Assembly: GCA_964475115.1 (NCBI GenBank) | Contig: CAYYVJ010000014.1 | Coordinates: 1-29,036, forward strand | Origin: CAYYVJ01 sp964475115 | Lineage (GTDB): Bacteria; Bacillota; Clostridia; Lachnospirales; Lachnospiraceae | DNA: 29,036 bases | Direction: 5' to 3' | In this document: positions 24,858-29,036 of the stretch, piece after piece | Numbering within the stretch: the stretch's first letter is position 1 | Layout: the number at the start of each line of letters is the position of its first letter | Notes under the pieces: model-generated | Told to the model about the DNA's origin: nothing | Databases searched by the model: none | The model's input: only the letters and a program-made list of their open reading frames with translations | Translations under genes and position numbers: made by a program

Positions 24858-25699
24858 TAATTTTCTACCTCCTTCTTTCTAGTAAGCATAAGCTGTGTTA
24901 AAGCAATTAATGCTACTATAATCGAGAACACTACTGCTTTCGCCTGGCCAACACCCTCAGATCCAACTCTTCCATAAAATGTATTATAAATATCAAGTGC
25001 TAACATAGCTGTCTTTTTAGATGGTGCACCTGCAGTCAATGCTAAGTTCTGATCAAATAACTTAAAAGAATTAGACAATGTCAAAAACAAACAAATTGTA
25101 ATAGAAGGCATAACCAAAGGTAAGGTTATATTTTTTAGCACTTGAAATGGATTCGCTCCATCTATCTTTGCCGCCTCTACTAACTCTCCTGGAATATTTT
25201 GAATTCCAGCTATGTAAATAATCATCATATAGCCAATTAATTGCCAGTTCATCAATATAATCAATCCCCAAAATCCATATTCAGCGCGATATGTTAATGT
25301 TACACCAAAGTTAAATAAAACACCATTTAAAATTAACTGCCATATATATCCCAATACAATACCACCAATAAGATTTGGCATAAAAAATACAGTTCTAAAA
25401 ATGTTCGTTCCTTTTACCTTTTTAGTTAATAGCAGTGCAAAGATAAAAGAGAAGAAATTAATTGTAACAACAGATACTACAGTAAATTTTACCGTAAACC
25501 AAAGTGCATTTAAAAACTCCTTGTCAGAAAACACCTTAATATAATTGCTAATCCCAACCCATTTTGCATCTAGTACGGTAGTAAATTCTGTAAAAGATAA
25601 CACTACTCCCATAATAAATGGTAGTACAAAGGCTATCAAGAAAGCAATCAACGTTGGTAGCACAAATATGGGGAAATATTTTTTCATTGTTCTTTCCAT
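24857..25699 (-). CDS. malF: Malto-oligosaccharide ABC permease MalF
   Basis: A 280-residue permease with six membrane segments and no extra periplasmic domain, as usual for Gram-positive MalF-type proteins. The EAA coupling motif is LVEAAKIDGANPFQVLKNI (about 176-194). The start has AGGAGAG six bases upstream; the second ATG (25687) has no site of its own. It follows malE by 64 bp with a large perfect hairpin between them. Confidence 0.94.
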   Translation of the reverse strand: MERTMKKYFPIFVLPTLIAFLIAFVLPFIMGVVLSFTEFTTVLDAKWVGISNYIKVFSDKEFLNALWFTVKFTVVSVVTINFFSFIFALLLTKKVKGTNIFRTVFFMPNLIGGIVLGYIWQLILNGVLFNFGVTLTYRAEYGFWGLIILMNWQLIGYMMIIYIAGIQNIPGELVEAAKIDGANPFQVLKNITLPLVMPSITICLFLTLSNSFKLFDQNLALTAGAPSKKTAMLALDIYNTFYGRVGSEGVGQAKAVVFSIIVALIALTQLMLTRKKEVEN

Positions 25700-25721
25700 G
25701 TGATTCTCTCCTATTATATCT

Positions 25722-25751
25722 GTGCCATTGTAGTTCGAACTACAATGGCAC
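25722..25751. other. Perfect 30-bp palindrome between malE and malF
   Basis: GTGCCATTGTAGTTC (25722-25736) is followed directly by its exact reverse complement (25737-25751). It starts 12 bases after the malE stop, on the - strand. No U-run follows, so it should not terminate fully. In RNA it gives a stem of at least 12 bp, fitting a 3' stabiliser that keeps malE mRNA more abundant than that of the permeases. Confidence 0.65.
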
Positions 25752-25763
25752 GATAATATCAGT

Positions 25764-27191
25764 TTATTTTGCTCTTTCAGATTTCCAAGAATCAGTTACT
25801 ACAGTAGAAACTTCTTCCCATGTTTTTGTGCCTTGTGCATATTCAAGTAAAGCATCTCCAAAATAGTTCTTGAATTCTTCACTTGGGAATGCTGCAAATG
25901 TCCAAGGAACAGAAGTAACGCCATCTTTTTCCATCCATGCAAGAACTTCTTTTGCTAATGGATCAGCTGGTTTTTCATTTTCTTCAAATGTGTTAAAAGG
26001 TGCAATAAATCCTAGTTCATTTGTTACATATTCTTTTCCTGTTTCACTTGAGAATAACCATTCGATAAAGTCTACGGAAGCATCTTGTTTTGCTTGAGAT
26101 ACTTTACTATTGATTGCAAAATAGTTTTCAGTACCTATACATAAACCTTGTTTTTCTTCTCCATTTACACCTGTGTAAATAGGTAAAAATCTAATGTCTG
26201 ATTCATTTACTACGTTTCCATCAACCTGACCAATTTGTGACCAAGCCCAGTTACCATTTTGAACCATTGCTGCTTTTCCTAAAGCAAAATCAGCCATAGA
26301 GTCATTAACGGATTTACTTCCTAATAATCCTTTTTCAGAACTTGAATTATTGATATATAGATCAAAAATATTTCTAAAGTTTCCTGAATACTTAAATTCG
26401 ATTTCATCTGCTGCTAGTCCAGCTAGTACAGAATTATCAAATGCTTTATTGTCGTTAAATTCATAGAATAATGGTAAATTGGCTAAATGTGTCTGCCATC
26501 TCCATTGCTCACCAGCACCAAGAGAAGTAGATGCAAATACACCTTGAATTTCTAATTCATCTTTTCTTGCTGTCATATCCTCTACTACAGCTTGTAAAGT
26601 ATCAAAATTATTAACTTCATCCATAGATGAAACAGTTGTTACACGATCAGCTAATGCAAAATATTTATCCATAATTGCATTATTATATATAATACCATAT
26701 CCTTCTACAACATATGGAATACCATATACTCCATCTCCAGAAGAAACAGCTAAACTCTGATCAGATAAGTAACCGTATAAATCTGTTGAGCTTAAATCTG
26801 CACAATAATCCTTCCAAGATTCATATCCTACTGGTCCATTAATTTGGAAGATGGTAGGAGCATCTGCTTTTGCTATCTCTGATTTCAATGTTTGTTCATA
26901 TGTACCTGCAGCTGCTGTTACCACTTTAAGTTTAATACCTGTTTCAGCTTCATAATCTTTTGCTATCAATTCATATATTGTTGCGATTTCTGGTTTAAAG
27001 TTTAAGTAATAAATTTCATCTACTACTTCTTCTGATGCTTCAGCTGCAGTTGCAGTTGTCTCAGCTGCTTTTGTAGTTGCTGGAGCCGCTGTGGTAGAAG
27101 TACCTGTTTCCTTGTTTCCACATGCTACCAAAGAACCTACTAGCATTGTTGCTGTTAATGCTGTTGCAAATACTTTTTTAAATTTTCTCAT
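25764..27191 (-). CDS. malE: Malto-oligosaccharide-binding lipoprotein MalE
   Basis: The 475-residue extracellular binding protein has a lipoprotein signal (MRKFKKVFATALTATMLVG, then SLVAC with lipid-anchor Cys24). A Ser/Thr/Ala-rich linker (about 28-50) precedes the type 1 solute-binding domain. Markers are AKADAPTIFQINGP, YGIPYVVEGYGIIYN, MVQNGNWAWSQ and the C-terminal TKTWEEVSTVVTDSW. The ATG at 27191 has AGGAGAGGG upstream and begins the signal; a frame to 27224 adds 11 residues before that site. The downstream malQ gene makes maltodextrin the likely substrate, though sequence alone shows only a CUT1-type sugar binder. Confidence 0.92.
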   Translation of the reverse strand: MRKFKKVFATALTATMLVGSLVACGNKETGTSTTAAPATTKAAETTATAAEASEEVVDEIYYLNFKPEIATIYELIAKDYEAETGIKLKVVTAAAGTYEQTLKSEIAKADAPTIFQINGPVGYESWKDYCADLSSTDLYGYLSDQSLAVSSGDGVYGIPYVVEGYGIIYNNAIMDKYFALADRVTTVSSMDEVNNFDTLQAVVEDMTARKDELEIQGVFASTSLGAGEQWRWQTHLANLPLFYEFNDNKAFDNSVLAGLAADEIEFKYSGNFRNIFDLYINNSSSEKGLLGSKSVNDSMADFALGKAAMVQNGNWAWSQIGQVDGNVVNESDIRFLPIYTGVNGEEKQGLCIGTENYFAINSKVSQAKQDASVDFIEWLFSSETGKEYVTNELGFIAPFNTFEENEKPADPLAKEVLAWMEKDGVTSVPWTFAAFPSEEFKNYFGDALLEYAQGTKTWEEVSTVVTDSWKSERAK

Positions 27192-27305
27192 GTTTCCCTC
27201 TCCTTCTTGTTGCATAGTTTTCATTTACTATAGCTACTAATTGAAAAAGAACCAGTAAGATTCTAAGTTCGTCCCCCCGATACTATTTAAAAGCAATAAA
27301 CTTGT

Positions 27306-27319
27306 TTCTATCGCTTTCA
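27306..27319 (-). promoter_or_regulatory. cre-like site (CcpA) in the malE leader
   Basis: TGAAAGCGATAGAA on the - strand matches the catabolite-responsive element consensus TGWNANCGNTNWCA except at positions 12 and 13. It lies just downstream of the predicted transcription start, where CcpA would block elongation. Without a search for CcpA this is tentative. The neighbouring operator could explain part of the similarity, since both belong to the LacI family. Confidence 0.4.
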
Positions 27320-27320
27320 G

Positions 27321-27340
27321 AAACCTTACCGGTAACGTTT
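27321..27340. promoter_or_regulatory. Dyad operator for a LacI-family repressor
   Basis: AAACCTTACCGGTAACGTTT is a 20-bp dyad with one mismatched pair and a central CG, the form expected of LacI-family operators; the core TTACCGGTAA is perfect. It covers the predicted transcription start of malE. The LacI-type protein encoded at the operon's end is the natural candidate to bind it. Confidence 0.65.
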
Positions 27341-27343
27341 TCA

Positions 27344-27373
27344 ATTGTAACTATATGTTAGCATATCTTCCAA
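27344..27373 (-). promoter_or_regulatory. Promoter of the malE-malF-malG-malQ-lacI operon
   Basis: On the - strand TTGGAA (27373-27368), an 18-bp spacer and TACAAT (27349-27344). The operator dyad starts four bases after the -10 box. The -35 box touches the U-run of the upstream permease terminator. Confidence 0.55.
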
Positions 27374-27374
27374 T

Positions 27375-27411
27375 AAAAAACAAGAGGAATATAAATAAAA
27401 TTTATATTCCT
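27375..27411 (-). terminator. Terminator of the permease gene
   Basis: Perfect 12-bp stem (AGGAATATAAAT 27385-27396, ATTTATATTCCT 27400-27411, AAA loop on the + strand), followed on the - strand by CTTG and six T (27380-27375). It ends the transcript from the ArsB/NhaD-type gene just before the malE promoter. Confidence 0.75.
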
Positions 27412-27511
27412 TCTAGTTTTGCACAAATTATTCAGTTTTTTTTGTTCAATTGTTACAGTTTCTTATAAGAATACGCCACCTTATCAAGAGAACCCAGTTT
27501 TTATCCTTTTC

Positions 27512-28780
27512 CTATTTCCAAAGGAACCAAACAAGTATGTAACCTGCAATTACTGCTGCCAAAGTAAAGGGAATACTGATTCTCATAAACTCATTTGCCT
27601 TCACTTCATATCCTTCCTTACGCAATATACCATTTCCAGTTATATTAGCTGATGCTCCAATTGGAGTCAAATTTCCGCCTAAAGTTGCTCCAATAAGTAG
27701 CCCAAAGTATAATAGATAAGAACCATCCATTCCTAGGTTAGTAGTAATCGCACCAACTACTGGTAGCATAGTGGCAACGTATGGAATATTATCAATAAAA
27801 GCAGAACATAACACAGATCCCCAAACAATAATTGTATAGATAACAAATGGATTGTCACTGATCTTAATGAATACACTTCCAATCGCATCTACAACGCCTA
27901 CATTAACAAGTCCTCCTATAATAATGAACAAACCTACTAATAATAGAATTGTTGTATAATCTATTTCCTCAGCTGCTACCTTTAAAGCGCTTAAATCTTT
28001 TGATACAACTAACTTTCTTATAAGTCCAATAGCAAACATAGCCATACAAATCATTCCATTAATATTTTCTGGCATATTCGGTAAAAAGGAAGCAATAATT
28101 AAAAGCACTATAATCCCAACTAATAAGACGGTAGGGAAATAATCTTTCACTTCAGTTCTTCCTAAAGATTCCACTGGCTGCTTGTCTTTCCTAAAAATAT
28201 AAAGCAACACAAAGGTAGATGCTAAAGCCCCTATTTGTACAATCCAGAACAATCCTGGTTTTCCTTTATAAAAAAAGAAATCTAAAAAGTTCATATCCAA
28301 TGCTCCACCCAATAGAATAGATGTAGTGTCACCAACCAATGTAGCTGCTCCTTGAAGATTTGATGCAATTGAAATAGCAATAACACTGTTTACAGGTGAA
28401 ATTTTAAGTTTTTTTGCTATTGTCACCGCCACAGGAGCTACCATAAGTACAGTAGCTACGTTATCCACAAAAGCAGAAATAATACCAGCAAAAAGTGATA
28501 AAGATATAATTGTCCATTTTACATTTGGTGTCTTTTCAATAATAACATCAGCCAATAAAGATGGCATTTTTGACTCAATAAATAAATTAACAGCCCCCAT
28601 AGTACCTACGATCATAAAAATAACGTTCCAATTTACCGTAGTTAGCACCTCACTTATTGGTAAAATACCAAGAACTACAAATATAGTTGCTGAAGTAATC
28701 GCCACATGCGCTCTCTTATTTGGAAAAACCAATAATAAGGCATATGTTAAAATAAATAATACAATTGCTACAATGTTCAT
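27512..28780 (-). CDS. ArsB/NhaD-type (SLC13-like) membrane permease
   Basis: This 422-residue protein has about eleven membrane segments and belongs to the ion transporter superfamily. Two related halves are visible: SAFVDNVATVLMVAPVAV (about 103-120) and SAFIDNIPYVATMLPVV in the second half, followed by GGNLTPIGASANI, the hairpin motif of citrate/arsenite/Na+ transporters. Possible substrates include arsenite, Na+/H+ or a dicarboxylate. There are no arsR or arsenate reductase genes next to it, so arsenite is not supported. A GGGAGAG ribosome site precedes the ATG. It is a single-gene unit with its own promoter and terminator. Confidence 0.85.
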   Translation of the reverse strand: MNIVAIVLFILTYALLLVFPNKRAHVAITSATIFVVLGILPISEVLTTVNWNVIFMIVGTMGAVNLFIESKMPSLLADVIIEKTPNVKWTIISLSLFAGIISAFVDNVATVLMVAPVAVTIAKKLKISPVNSVIAISIASNLQGAATLVGDTTSILLGGALDMNFLDFFFYKGKPGLFWIVQIGALASTFVLLYIFRKDKQPVESLGRTEVKDYFPTVLLVGIIVLLIIASFLPNMPENINGMICMAMFAIGLIRKLVVSKDLSALKVAAEEIDYTTILLLVGLFIIIGGLVNVGVVDAIGSVFIKISDNPFVIYTIIVWGSVLCSAFIDNIPYVATMLPVVGAITTNLGMDGSYLLYFGLLIGATLGGNLTPIGASANITGNGILRKEGYEVKANEFMRISIPFTLAAVIAGYILVWFLWK

Positions 28781-28858
28781 GTTTCTCTCCCTTTAATTAT
28801 AATGTCATTTCAGCAGATTGTTTTTTGAATAAATACTATATTCTGCTTAACCTTGAGT

Positions 28859-28887
28859 ATTATAGCATATAAACACTTTCATACCAA
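28859..28887 (-). promoter_or_regulatory. Extended -10 promoter of the permease gene
   Basis: On the - strand TTGGTA (28887-28882), a 17-bp spacer and TGCTATAAT ending at 28859. The leader is about 70 bases and contains AGCAGA/TCTGCT arms around an AT-rich loop (about 28812-28848), whose role is unclear. Confidence 0.7.
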
Positions 28888-28934
28888 TAAGAAAAAATTA
28901 ATTTTCCACTTTTGTAATCCAGCTATAAAACAAT

Positions 28935-28974
28935 AAAAAAAGCCCTAACACCTTCTAATGAAAATGCTAAGACT
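28935..28974 (-). terminator. Terminator downstream of the tRNA-Leu gene
   Basis: A 15-bp stem in - strand RNA (28974-28960 with 28955-28941) with an ATTA loop. Five of the pairs are G-U wobbles in that direction only, showing the - strand is the functional one. A run of U (28941-28935) follows. Confidence 0.8.
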
Positions 28975-28983
28975 CTTTGTAAC

Positions 28984-29036
28984 TGCGGATGACAGGAATT
29001 GAACCTGCACGGTCTCCCACTAGATCCTAAGTCTAG
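28984..29036 (-). tRNA. tRNA-Leu (anticodon UAG), 3' part
   Basis: The window edge cuts this gene. On the - strand one sees the anticodon arm CTAGA-CTTAGGA-TCTAG with anticodon TAG, a class II variable region TGGGAGACCGT, the T arm GCAGG-TTCAATT-CCTGT and the acceptor 3' strand CATCCGC with discriminator A. CCA is not encoded (GTT follows). The missing 5' half should begin GCGGATG. Other tRNA genes may lie upstream, outside the window. Confidence 0.92.

Larger units (their letters stand above)
27192..27511. other. 320-bp control region between malE and the permease gene
   Basis: Reading right to left it holds 100 bp downstream of the permease gene (with a 12-bp palindrome TTCTTATAAGAA at 27460-27471 of unknown meaning), the permease terminator, the malE promoter, the dyad operator, a cre-like site and an untranslated leader of about 145 bases. 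I recognise no riboswitch in the leader and see no gene here. Confidence 0.7.

Noticed and set aside
27192..27224. Longer start for malE (11 extra residues from 27224)
   Set aside because: The added residues contain the AGGAGAGGG ribosome site itself and would spoil the lipoprotein signal; 27191 is better.
27512..28780. Arsenite resistance gene arsB
   Set aside because: The protein family also contains Na+/H+ and carboxylate transporters, and no arsR, arsC or arsA gene is adjacent.
1..29036. CRISPR arrays, insertion sequences, prophage or defence genes
   Set aside because: No regularly spaced repeats, transposase, integrase or phage-like genes were seen on either strand.

Overview
The window is AT-rich, gene-dense DNA of the kind found in a spore-forming Clostridia member, most likely Lachnospiraceae (Clostridium cluster XIVa). 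The pointers are a YtvI-type sporulation membrane protein, PurF with a propeptide and Fe-S cysteines, a clostridial gatCAB remnant, extended -10 promoters and strong AGGAGG-type ribosome binding sites. The genus is inference.

Left part (1-5.5 kb): a divergent pair, an AraC-type regulator (-) and a GH4 alpha-galacturonidase resembling LplD (+), shares a control region with a perfect 15-bp inverted repeat. A two-TM membrane protein of unknown function follows (-), then a methyltransferase-hslO pair (+). Middle left (5.5-10.9 kb): a dctP-dctQ-dctM TRAP transporter operon (-) whose binding protein looks like a uronate binder; a divergent YcxB-like membrane protein (+); and a Gfo/Idh oxidoreductase with a SEC-C protein (-). 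A 346-bp stretch without a clear gene holds an unexplained 46-codon open frame and two RNA-like stems.

Middle (11.2-21.4 kb): purF, a small membrane protein and deoC form one operon (-). Next to the purF promoter lie remnants of a whole gatCAB operon: the last 11 codons of gatC, gatA with two large in-frame deletions, and the last ~60 codons of gatB. Upstream of them runs a probable operon for an L,D-transpeptidase, an ABC exporter, two PLP aminotransferases and YtvI. A Nudix hydrolase is divergent (+).

Right part (21.4-29 kb): a malto-oligosaccharide operon malE-malF-malG-malQ-lacI (-), with a promoter, a dyad operator over the predicted start of transcription and a cre-like site. No ATPase gene accompanies it. 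An ArsB/NhaD-type permease (-) and the 3' part of a tRNA-Leu(UAG) gene (-) close the window.

The main theme is sugar and uronate uptake by binding-protein transporters. Both transporter operons carry a strong hairpin between the binding-protein gene and the first permease gene. I see no CRISPR array, phage, transposase or defence island. The most unusual items are the collapsed gatCAB locus, the araC-lplD dyad, and the unexplained element at 10950-11126.
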